The translations under genes were made by a program, and so were the position numbers. Below, piece after piece: positions 21,344 to 29,058 of a stretch of DNA of 64,000 bases. Numbering within the stretch: position 1 is the stretch's first letter; each line of letters starts with the position of its first letter. The notes under the pieces were generated by a model. That model searched no databases and was not told where the DNA came from. It was given only the letters and a program-made list of their open reading frames with translations. Source of the DNA: Candidatus Marithrix sp. Canyon 246 (GTDB taxonomy: Bacteria > Pseudomonadota > Gammaproteobacteria > Beggiatoales > Beggiatoaceae); the NCBI RefSeq assembly GCF_001723685.1, contig NZ_MCBX01000038.1, positions 248,001-312,000 on the forward strand, given 5' to 3'.

Positions 21344-22743
21344 TTTTGTTCTAACATTTGCAAAAATTGGGATACACAAGTTTCAATTTCATTTGAAGGA
21401 TAATTGAATACTTGCATATTGGGTAATTTAACGCTTAACTTTGGCTTTTTTGATGATGGAACATCATATACCGCGATTAATTTTAAAGGTTCATCCCGTC
21501 GCCCTTGCATACGGCGGCAATATAATAATTGTTCATTTACCCAATATACTGAGGTATTATCATAAAGCAATAATACTGCATCACAAGAAAGTAAATTTTG
21601 TTCCAAATATTGGCGTATTTCTGAAGCTTTAACACCTGTTAAATCTTCAAGCGGCATACTATAACCAATACCTTGTTCATCTAAAAAATCTTTTATTTGA
21701 TTAGCTAAGTGTATATCTTCAAGTGCTGCATTAATAAATACTAAACTATCGCTAATAGAATCATTAAATTTAGGCTTTTCTTTTTCTGGCTCTAATTTTT
21801 TAATGATCATTGCCTTAAATTCCACAAATCCTATGGCTATTACAGAACTACTTTCTAAAAGCTGAGAATAGTTAGGGTCATCAACTATTTTAGTTAGATC
21901 TAATGTTGGGCTGCGCCATTGGAGTATAGGTAAATCAGCATTTTTTGCGCGTTCATATTGAAATTGAGGATAAGCATGAGTATTTTTATCACTCAATAAT
22001 TGCACAAATAAACTAGATTTAGTTAAATCTTCGTCTAAATCTTGTTGAATATTAGGAAATGAATATTTTTTATTAGGTAATATTTGTAAACCTTGTTGTT
22101 CAAGATAACGTTTAATATCTTGACGCTGTTCTTCTAAATCTTGCGTTACTTCTGCTAAAAAAATGGTTTTTTCTGAAGTACTAACAGGCTTGTTTCCATA
22201 TTCTTGTTTTAAAATTTTTAGTTGATTAGCAAGTTGGCGTGATAAGTCATCAAGTCTTTGATAGTATTGATATTCTTCTGGATTAGGTTTTGGTAATGCT
22301 AAAATACGTGGATTACCATAATCATCTAAGAGCCAAAATTTATAACCAAGTAAATCGTCTAATCCCGCAGGTTTTTCTTCAACTACATCATGTTCGACTA
22401 CAAACACACGATTATTAACTTCTTTAATTTGAGCCAAAAATATATTCAATTCCAACATACACTTTTGTGACTGAATATAAGCAGGCGATAAAATTAATAA
22501 CAATGTAGCTGCGCCTTCTAATTGTTTAACAATGTCTGCGGTTGCTGGGCTATTTCCTTGTAATTTACTATCCATCCAGAAGGAAAAGGCATCAGCACTA
22601 CCTAGTTTTTTACCTAAAAGAACTTTCAAACTATTGATTAAGGTAGTAACCCAACCGTGATCGCCATCAATGAGCGGCTCATTATCAACATGGGCATAGC
22701 TCACAAAGATATCGTGCTTGCAATTAGGTACATAGACTGGCAT
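21340..22743 (-). CDS. multi-domain TIR protein (one classical TIR plus two TIR-like modules)
   Basis: The 467-residue protein has an N-terminal TIR domain (DIFVSYAHVDNE, Glu98 in CMLELNIFLAQ at the NADase position). A second TIR-like module starts near 195 (TIFLAEVTQDLEEQRQDIK) and a third near 330 (SLVFINAALEDIHLANQIK, CDAVLLLYDNTSVYWVNEQ). The second and third lack the canonical Glu context and may be non-catalytic adaptors. It is the first gene of a run of five same-direction genes and overlaps the STAND-WD40 gene with ATGA. Upstream lies 230 bases of non-coding sequence that must hold the promoter. Confidence 0.82.
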   Translation of the reverse strand: MPVYVPNCKHDIFVSYAHVDNEPLIDGDHGWVTTLINSLKVLLGKKLGSADAFSFWMDSKLQGNSPATADIVKQLEGAATLLLILSPAYIQSQKCMLELNIFLAQIKEVNNRVFVVEHDVVEEKPAGLDDLLGYKFWLLDDYGNPRILALPKPNPEEYQYYQRLDDLSRQLANQLKILKQEYGNKPVSTSEKTIFLAEVTQDLEEQRQDIKRYLEQQGLQILPNKKYSFPNIQQDLDEDLTKSSLFVQLLSDKNTHAYPQFQYERAKNADLPILQWRSPTLDLTKIVDDPNYSQLLESSSVIAIGFVEFKAMIIKKLEPEKEKPKFNDSISDSLVFINAALEDIHLANQIKDFLDEQGIGYSMPLEDLTGVKASEIRQYLEQNLLSCDAVLLLYDNTSVYWVNEQLLYCRRMQGRRDEPLKLIAVYDVPSSKKPKLSVKLPNMQVFNYPSNEIETCVSQFLQMLEQK

Positions 22744-22910
22744 GAATGATTCTATTTTTTATAAAAATGGGAGTAATGTCATTATTATATGACAAAATAA
22801 AGGCAAATTGACTAACTAATCCATATATTATGGTTGGTCATAGTTAATAATTAATCAAGCTAATATAAAAATATTTGAATTATATCATGATGAAGGGGGT
22901 TTGAGAATGG

Positions 22911-22935
22911 AAAAAAAAACGGGCATTAACCCGTT
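22911..22935 (-). terminator. Rho-independent terminator
   Basis: On the minus strand the hairpin AACGGG-TTAATG-CCCGTT is followed directly by a run of nine T residues. It lies 38 bases past the stop of the small secreted protein gene at 22973 and would end its transcript before the TIR operon. Confidence 0.85.
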
Positions 22936-22972
22936 CTAAATATTTTTATTATTATTAAATTTTTCATCTGGT

Positions 22973-23215
22973 TTAACGACGAGCTTTGTTAGACTTATTT
23001 GATTTATTTTGACGAGCCGTAAAACGTTTTCTTCCTTTATAACTATATGATTTATTTTTGTTATATTGAGAATAAAGTAGTTTTAGTTGGTATTTCTTAG
23101 TTTGAGATTCTCTCATACTAGCTTCGCCTATAATAGGTGCTAAAACTAGCATTGTTGATAAAAAGACTATTATAAAACTCTTGCTTTTTGTGATAATATT
23201 TGTTATATTAGACAT
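22973..23215 (-). CDS. small secreted basic protein (paralogue of 23422-23580)
   Basis: The 80-residue product has a signal-peptide-like start (SFIIVFLSTMLVLAPIIGEAS) and a short Lys/Arg/Tyr/Asn-rich mature part ending KARR. An AAGGAAAA ribosome site precedes the ATG and a strong terminator follows the stop, so it looks like a real single-gene unit. The segment around the cleavage site (LAPIIGEASMRESQTKKYQ) is similar to that of the next small gene (FAPISEAKIKESQSEKEYQ), indicating paralogy. Function unknown. Confidence 0.6.
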   Translation of the reverse strand: MSNITNIITKSKSFIIVFLSTMLVLAPIIGEASMRESQTKKYQLKLLYSQYNKNKSYSYKGRKRFTARQNKSNKSNKARR

Positions 23216-23289
23216 AATAAATTTTCCTTAAATAGAACTGAGAATAACCAAGTTAATGAATATAGTTATAGAATAAACTTTTTATCATT

Positions 23290-23355
23290 TTCCCCTAGAT
23301 CGACTCGACGGGAACGGCTCTTTCCCTTGAGGGAGGGGAGGGGCCATTTTTTTTT
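23290..23355 (+). other. GC-rich structured intergenic patch
   Basis: In an AT-rich neighbourhood this stretch is strikingly GC-rich. It holds several short inverted repeats (TTCCC with GGGAA; CCCTTGAGGG), three close G-runs (GGG, GGGG, GGGG at 23331-23343) and ends in GGCC followed by a T-run. On the plus strand this looks like a terminator, but no plus-strand gene is seen upstream. It may be a dispersed repeat or the end of an unrecognised RNA. Confidence 0.45.
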
Positions 23356-23421
23356 GATAAAAAATTTAAATAAATTCTTTTAACTTAGTTAATTTTTAAT
23401 GCAATAATGTTGCCAATCAAT

Positions 23422-23580
23422 TTAAGGAAGATAATGTACTAATAAGGGCTGATATTCTTTTTCAGATTGTGATTCTTTTATTTTTGCTTCACTAATTGGC
23501 GCAAACATTAAGCTTGATAATAATACGCCTGTTAATACCAATGTAGATAAAATTGAATTAGTGTGTTTTTTGTTCATCAT
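23422..23580 (-). CDS. very small secreted protein (52 residues)
   Basis: An ATG at 23580 (with a second Met directly after) opens a 52-codon frame ending in TAA at 23422. The product has a clear signal-peptide core (TLVLTGVLLSSLMFAPISEA) and a short mature part (KIKESQSEKEYQPLLVHYLP). The region around the cleavage site resembles the gene at 22973-23215. An AAAAGG ribosome site precedes the start. The two form a pair of tiny secreted paralogues between the two STAND-WD40 genes. No function is known. Confidence 0.55.
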   Translation of the reverse strand: MMNKKHTNSILSTLVLTGVLLSSLMFAPISEAKIKESQSEKEYQPLLVHYLP

Positions 23581-23650
23581 ACAGCCTTTTTGCCTTTTCC
23601 TCGTTTATGTTAAAAACCTATTTGGCAAAATTTGTTCCAGCTAGAGGAAA

Positions 23651-26600
23651 TTAGTAAATTTTTCCTAATTTATAAAGGACTAATTTACCATTAGTAAGCG
23701 GTACGATGATCCAACAAGTCTTTGATGTACAACGAAAATCAAAATCCCACAAAGCTGCTGCCTGATCTATTTGACTTGGTAAGCGTAGCTTGAATAGTTC
23801 TTCATTATTATTTAAATCCCAAAAACGCACAGTAGCATCACCGCTCACAGTAACGATTTGCTTGTTATCAGGGCTAAAAATTGCTCGTAAAATTGAGTTT
23901 TCATGTCCAATTAAGCGTTTATGTATCTGTTTGTTATTGTTGGAAAAAATATTAACAATCCAATCACGTCCAACACTTGCAAGCCATTGATTATTTGGGC
24001 TAAAGCTGCTCCATAAGATTCTATGTGATATTTTGGGAAATTCTCTTGCTAATCTTAGTGATAAATTGTCGTTTATTTGCCATAAACGTGTATAACCACC
24101 TTGAATATTTGCGTCTCTACCGCTTGTAAGTAGCTGTTTTCCATCATTATTGAATTGAACTGAATACACACGTTTTGTATGTATTTGTTGAAAGCGTTTT
24201 TCTTGATTACCAATCCTAAATAAACCAATTGTTCCATCATAACTAGCAGTGGCTAAATTTTTATTGTCAGGCGATAATGCCAGAGAATTTATAGGTTTTT
24301 TATGGCCGGTAAATATTTGTTTTTCATATAATCTATCATTATTCACTTGCCATAATTTGGCGGTTTTATCAAAGCTGGCAGTGGCTAGCATAGTAGCGTC
24401 TGAACTAAATACTATTCGTTGTATATCATCACTATGAGCGGTGTTATTTTGCCATAATAAACTCAGATTAGCTAAGGAATACCAATGCAGTGCGCCATTA
24501 GCAAAGCCTATAGCGATATATTTTCCATCTGGTGAAATTGCAGCAGAGGCTGGTTCAGTAGGTAAGTTCAGTATATATTGATCGGCTATAGTTGCATTCC
24601 AGCGCATTATTTTGCCATCATGACTAGCACTAAATATTTGCCCTGATTTAGCGATTACATCTGTGACACCAGCTGTATGCCCCTGCAATACGCGCTTAGT
24701 AATACCACTTTCAATATCCCATAGCCGTAAGGTGCGATCTTGACTGGCTGTAATTAAGTCGGTTCCATTTGCCAGAAAACGTACTCCAAATACGGTATTT
24801 GTATGTCCAATAAGAACACGTAAGGCTTTGCCTGTCTTGACATCCCATAAACGCACACTACCATCAGCACTACTAGTAGCTACTTTATCTCCATCGGGGC
24901 TAAAAGTTATTCCTTGTAATATATCTGTATGTCCTAATAAACTTACTGTTTGATCTGTTATTTGAGCGTCAGGTGTGACATTCCAAAGACGGGCTGTATG
25001 ATCATTAGAGGTGCTACCTAAGATATAAGCATTAGATGCAAATGCTAAACCATTTGTTGATATAGCTTGTTTATGACCTTTTAAACTGGTAAGTATTTGA
25101 CCTGTATTGATATTCCATAAGGTGATATTATTATCTTCACCACCACTGGCTAAAATATCCCCGTTAGGACTAATGGCTAAAGCATTAACTTCAGCAGGGG
25201 CTTTCCATGTCATTTTAGCTTTGGCAGTTGATAATGACCAAAATATAATTTGTTGATCATCACCAGCACTAATTAAAAATTTAGAGTGAAAAACTAAGGC
25301 TTGAATATTTTTAGTGTGTTTTTGTAAACGCTTAATCAGTTTGCCAGTCTTAACATCAAATAATACAATGCTACCATTTTCACCCGCAGTTGCTAGGGTT
25401 TTACCGTCAGGGCTAATAGCAAGTGTTAATAATTGTGTATTCGCGCCTTGATAAATTTGTATAGGTGTAGCACCCATTGATTGATTAAACCAAGCAAGTA
25501 AATTACGAGAGTGCTGATATTGTGGTGGAATATCTTGATCAATTTGGTAGGTTTTATTTAAAACTGTTTTGGCAGTAAGATAATCTTCACCATGAGCTAA
25601 TAAAGCGGCATGTGTAAGTTGTGAGTTAAATAAACTGAATCTGCGATCTTGTTCTAATTGTGCAGTTTGATGACGCTCTGAAATTCCCCAAATAGCTAAT
25701 GCTATAGTAATTATAAATCCTGATATTGTCCATCTTGCCGCTGCTGCTTTTAAGCGTTTTTTATCTTGTTGTGCTTGTCTTTTGGTTTTGCTGGTTTTTA
25801 AAAAATCTATAGTTAAATCAAAATGTTTACCTTGTTCGACACCATAACGTTTTGCCCATGCTTGATTTGCTTGAGTACGATGACACCATGCTAAAGCTAT
25901 GTCTAGTTCAATACCTGATAATAAATCAGCTTGTTTGTTCTTCCAGCGATGGGCACTATCTTCTAAACGCTTATAAAATTCAGCAGCTTCTGCTTCTTGT
26001 TGAATCCATTTTGTTAAACGTTGCCATTGGCGAATTATGCTTTCATGACTTATATCTAAAATACTATCAGCGTCTAATTCTTGCCCTATAACTGGGGTTA
26101 AAAAGCTGTATTTTCTAAAAGTTTCAACGACTTCGGCAACTTGTTGCCAAGATACTTGTGCTTGATTTGCTACATCTTGTAATTTAACTGGGCGACGAAT
26201 ATCACGATAGCCTTCTCCTCGTTCAGTTAAATTACAGAATAATGTTCTTGCTATTTTTTTATCAGTAATTTCAGCATAAGCTTCATCAGCGTGTTTAGAT
26301 AAAGCTTTGCTTAATCCACCAATTTGTTCATAATGAGTTAAATTAATTGTAGGATTATCGTGATGACTTGCTAAATCCCACATTCTCATTAAGCTATGCT
26401 GTAATACTGGTAATTGATCTGGATCATTACCAATTTCATTTAGCAAACGGTTTACTAAACTTGGTTCGACGCTGCCACCAAATACCTGAGCTGGTTCAGT
26501 AATGGCATCATGTATTTGTTCACGAGTTAGGCGAGGTGTTAGAAAAAGCCCTTGAGCTATTTTTTCAGGTAAATCGTAAAATAAGCTGCTATCACCAATA

Positions 26601-27163
26601 AAGTCAGAACGCATTGTTATGACAACATAAATGGCATTATGTTGACAACAGGCTAATAATAATGCTATAAATGATACTGCTTCATCGGCTGATTCATAGC
26701 GGAATATTTCTTCAAATTGATCAACTAATAATAATAAATTAGTTTGTTTTGGTAATGGTGTTTCCGCTAAAATTTCATGCAGACTAAGAGAACCACGGCG
26801 TAGTTGTGCTTGTAAAAAAGCTAAGCTTTCAGTTAAATTAGGAAAAGGCTTACTATATTCAGGGCCTAAAGCTTTATCAACTAATAAGGCTTTGGCGAGA
26901 TGAAAAAAAGGACGATTACCGGGGCGAAAATCTGCGATCCGCCAATGTACCCCTGCTGTCGCAAGAAAGCCAGATTCTAAACCTGCTAATAACCCTGTTC
27001 TCACTAGTGAAGATTTACCACAACCAGAGGGTCCAACCACAGCAAGAAAATGGGTATCTCCCAATTTTTCTAATAATTGATCAGTATGTTCTTCACGTCC
27101 AAAAAATATGTCTGTTTCGCTGCGTTGAAATGGGCGTAAACCGGGATAGGGATAGTCACTCAT
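23651..27163 (-). CDS. STAND NTPase with membrane segment and WD40 propellers, second paralogue
   Basis: The 1170-residue protein is a full-length paralogue of 17819-21343 with the same order: YPGLRPFQRSETDIFFGREEHTD, P-loop GPSGCGKS, Walker B LLLLVDQFEEIFRY, a membrane segment near 475-495 (WTISGFIITIALAIWGISE) and WD40 repeats to the end, including the shared C-terminal LVLYKLGKIY. Divergence is spread along the whole length, so the duplication is not recent. It is not directly coupled to a TIR gene; instead a HEPN-like gene lies 59 bases upstream. The C-terminal sensor differs in many repeats, so it may recognise another cue. Confidence 0.88.
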   Translation of the reverse strand: MSDYPYPGLRPFQRSETDIFFGREEHTDQLLEKLGDTHFLAVVGPSGCGKSSLVRTGLLAGLESGFLATAGVHWRIADFRPGNRPFFHLAKALLVDKALGPEYSKPFPNLTESLAFLQAQLRRGSLSLHEILAETPLPKQTNLLLLVDQFEEIFRYESADEAVSFIALLLACCQHNAIYVVITMRSDFIGDSSLFYDLPEKIAQGLFLTPRLTREQIHDAITEPAQVFGGSVEPSLVNRLLNEIGNDPDQLPVLQHSLMRMWDLASHHDNPTINLTHYEQIGGLSKALSKHADEAYAEITDKKIARTLFCNLTERGEGYRDIRRPVKLQDVANQAQVSWQQVAEVVETFRKYSFLTPVIGQELDADSILDISHESIIRQWQRLTKWIQQEAEAAEFYKRLEDSAHRWKNKQADLLSGIELDIALAWCHRTQANQAWAKRYGVEQGKHFDLTIDFLKTSKTKRQAQQDKKRLKAAAARWTISGFIITIALAIWGISERHQTAQLEQDRRFSLFNSQLTHAALLAHGEDYLTAKTVLNKTYQIDQDIPPQYQHSRNLLAWFNQSMGATPIQIYQGANTQLLTLAISPDGKTLATAGENGSIVLFDVKTGKLIKRLQKHTKNIQALVFHSKFLISAGDDQQIIFWSLSTAKAKMTWKAPAEVNALAISPNGDILASGGEDNNITLWNINTGQILTSLKGHKQAISTNGLAFASNAYILGSTSNDHTARLWNVTPDAQITDQTVSLLGHTDILQGITFSPDGDKVATSSADGSVRLWDVKTGKALRVLIGHTNTVFGVRFLANGTDLITASQDRTLRLWDIESGITKRVLQGHTAGVTDVIAKSGQIFSASHDGKIMRWNATIADQYILNLPTEPASAAISPDGKYIAIGFANGALHWYSLANLSLLWQNNTAHSDDIQRIVFSSDATMLATASFDKTAKLWQVNNDRLYEKQIFTGHKKPINSLALSPDNKNLATASYDGTIGLFRIGNQEKRFQQIHTKRVYSVQFNNDGKQLLTSGRDANIQGGYTRLWQINDNLSLRLAREFPKISHRILWSSFSPNNQWLASVGRDWIVNIFSNNNKQIHKRLIGHENSILRAIFSPDNKQIVTVSGDATVRFWDLNNNEELFKLRLPSQIDQAAALWDFDFRCTSKTCWIIVPLTNGKLVLYKLGKIY

Positions 27164-27222
27164 TGTTATATTTTAACATAGGAAGGGATATATTATTAAG
27201 TTATGTTACGTATCAAATATTG

Positions 27223-27639
27223 CTATTTTTCATCAGCTTCAAATTTAATAAGTTCTGTAAGTAATTCATCACAAACAACCACGCTTTCAAAATAGGCTTC
27301 ACAATATAAATCAAAATTATACCTATATTCGGCTGCACAAACCGTAATAGCAAGTAAATCAGCGCGATATTTCGATTTATCAGTTTGAAATTGCGTTAAG
27401 AAAATAAGTTCCTCTAATAATTTGTTGAGCTTATGTGTTCTAGAATAAGAACCAATAGGGCTTTTAGTTTCTAAAATATGTTTAAAAAAACATTCCAGCA
27501 TTTGTTGATAATGAAAGCAATGAATAGAACAATCTTCTATATTACTGCTATTAAAAAAATCAACCGCTATTGCATGTTCCCACGCTTTACCACCTAAGTT
27601 TTTTACATTTTCAAAGTTTTTAAATAATTTTTGGTACAT
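27223..27639 (-). CDS. HEPN-like domain protein
   Basis: The 138-residue all-helical protein resembles HEPN domains: AWEHAIAVDFF, HCFHYQQMLECFFKHIL and a THKLNKLLEEL helix. Catalytic HEPN RNases carry Rx4-6H, which is not clearly present, so it may be the non-catalytic, nucleotide-binding type that pairs with a nucleotidyltransferase. None is visible next to it. It lies just upstream of, and in the same direction as, the second STAND-WD40 gene, which makes co-function plausible. The assignment rests on pattern only. Confidence 0.6.
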   Translation of the reverse strand: MYQKLFKNFENVKNLGGKAWEHAIAVDFFNSSNIEDCSIHCFHYQQMLECFFKHILETKSPIGSYSRTHKLNKLLEELIFLTQFQTDKSKYRADLLAITVCAAEYRYNFDLYCEAYFESVVVCDELLTELIKFEADEK

Positions 27640-27680
27640 TTTTATTTATATATTTAGTGAATGCTATAATGCAATTATTT

Positions 27681-27804
27681 TGTATAATACCATTAGGGTT
27701 GATAATGCCATAGATGATGCCGCTGCATTAGTTTTACATACGCTCAATTTAGCTAATGAAAAAATTCCTGATATTTTATGGCATAGCCGCTTAACTGTCT
27801 TTTA
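27681..27804 (+). pseudogene. short decayed coding stretch
   Basis: On the plus strand one frame reads YNTIRVDNAIDDAAALVLHT and continues to ...LWHSRLTVF before a stop, with protein-like composition but no start codon or ribosome site. It looks like the tail of a lost gene. No family was recognised, and it could be chance. Confidence 0.25.
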
Positions 27805-27807
27805 ATT

Positions 27808-28123
27808 TCAAAATAATCGGACAAATCTCCAGCTGGTTCCTGAGCATAATTGACAATTTTGGCTAGTTTTGTCTTGAAGTAGTATTTGTCTTTCCAGCAC
27901 TTCAGTGCCTGCTTTGATTTCTAAAGGCTGAATATCTTCGGTAATGATGACTATTTTCTCCGACAATTTAACAACAGCTATAGGTTCATTTAAAAAAAAT
28001 TTATAATATGTTTGTTAAAGTACCATCAGCTATCAATAAAATTTTTTGAAAAGGGCTGAACATAGAAAAATCTATGTTACAGTCTCTCAATAATTGGTAC
28101 AAATCTATTCCTTTTGTTTGCAT
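27808..28123 (-). pseudogene. frameshifted chorismate-lyase-like (DUF98) gene
   Basis: From the ATG at 28123 the frame reads MQTKGIDLYQLLRDCN..., FQKILLIADGTLTNIL and then stops after 40 codons. In another frame the sequence goes on with FLNEPIAVVKLSEKIVII, LEIKAGTEVLERQILLQDKT. The pattern FQ-ILL-DGT-T followed by EP--VVKL and EVL-R-ILLQ is that of the DUF98/chorismate lyase family, which frees 4-hydroxybenzoate and pyruvate from chorismate. The C-terminal third is missing. A frameshift and truncation make it a relic. Confidence 0.55.
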
Positions 28124-28139
28124 AAATACTTAGTTTATT

Positions 28140-28169
28140 TTAACATAAAAAAAGTATTGATGATATAAT
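28140..28169 (+). promoter_or_regulatory. sigma-70-type promoter of the DUF58 gene
   Basis: TTAACA (28140-28145) and TATAAT (28164-28169) are separated by 18 bases. The expected start site, about seven bases after the -10 box, falls on or next to the ATG at 28176, so the transcript may have almost no leader. Predicted by eye only. Confidence 0.55.
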
Positions 28170-28175
28170 CTAAAT

Positions 28176-29057
28176 ATGAAAGTTTCTCTGGAAGAATTAA
28201 TACAATTAAAATGGCAAGCGCGATCCTTAAATTTGTCAAGTCGTAAAAAGGCTATGGCAATCATGGGTGGTTCTCATCATTCAAGCTTCCGTGGGCATGG
28301 AATGGACTTTTTAGAAACACGTCGCTATTTTCCCGGCGACGATGTACGGGCTATAGATTGGCGAGTAACAGCTCGTTTAAAAAAAACCCATACTAAAATA
28401 TTTACTGAAGAACGAGAACGTCCGATTTTTATCTTAGTAGATTATAGTTCTAGTATGTTTTTTGGTACACGCAAGACATTTAAATCTGTCATTGCTGCCA
28501 AAGCGGCAGCCTTATTAGCATGGGCTGCTACTGAACAGGGTGATAGAGTTGGTGGATTAGTATTTTCAGCTGATAAATCTTATCAATTACGCCCACAAGG
28601 TGGAAGGCATGGAGTATTACGGTTATTAAATGCTTTAGTTCAACCTATTTCAATCTCTAATGATAATAAATATAATTTAACTAATGCTTTAGTGCAATTA
28701 CGACGAGTTACTCATCCGGGCAGCTTAATTTTTATTATTAGTGATTTTCAATCAATGGACAAGCAAGCAGAAAAACACTTAATAAAATTAGCACGTAATA
28801 ATTATATAATGGGATTATTTATCTATGACCAAATGGAAAAAAATCTGCCACCAGCGGGAACTTATGATATAACCAATGGTCAACAATATGGAATAATAAA
28901 TAGTAATTCCAAAGAAGTAGCAGCAAAATATCAGCAACAATTTGAACAACAACATTCTGACTTAGAAAAATTCTTTCAACAGCGACAATTACACCTTTTA
29001 TCTTTAGCTACAGATCAGGAAGTCGTTGAAACTATTAAAGCTTATAATGTCTTATAA
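28176..29057 (+). CDS. DUF58 (von Willebrand A-like) protein
   Basis: The 293-residue protein matches the DUF58 family: FRGHGMDFLETRRYFPGDDVRAIDW, EERERPIFILVDYSSSMFFG with a DxSxS metal-site motif, and a vWA-like core. DUF58 proteins are usually encoded with MoxR AAA ATPases in membrane-associated chaperone-like systems. No moxR or partner vWA genes flank it here, so it is isolated. The start is well placed after a promoter with little or no leader. It ends one base before the end of the decarboxylase gene on the other strand, a tight convergent pair. Confidence 0.85.
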   Translation: MKVSLEELIQLKWQARSLNLSSRKKAMAIMGGSHHSSFRGHGMDFLETRRYFPGDDVRAIDWRVTARLKKTHTKIFTEERERPIFILVDYSSSMFFGTRKTFKSVIAAKAAALLAWAATEQGDRVGGLVFSADKSYQLRPQGGRHGVLRLLNALVQPISISNDNKYNLTNALVQLRRVTHPGSLIFIISDFQSMDKQAEKHLIKLARNNYIMGLFIYDQMEKNLPPAGTYDITNGQQYGIINSNSKEVAAKYQQQFEQQHSDLEKFFQQRQLHLLSLATDQEVVETIKAYNVL

Positions 29058-29058
29058 C

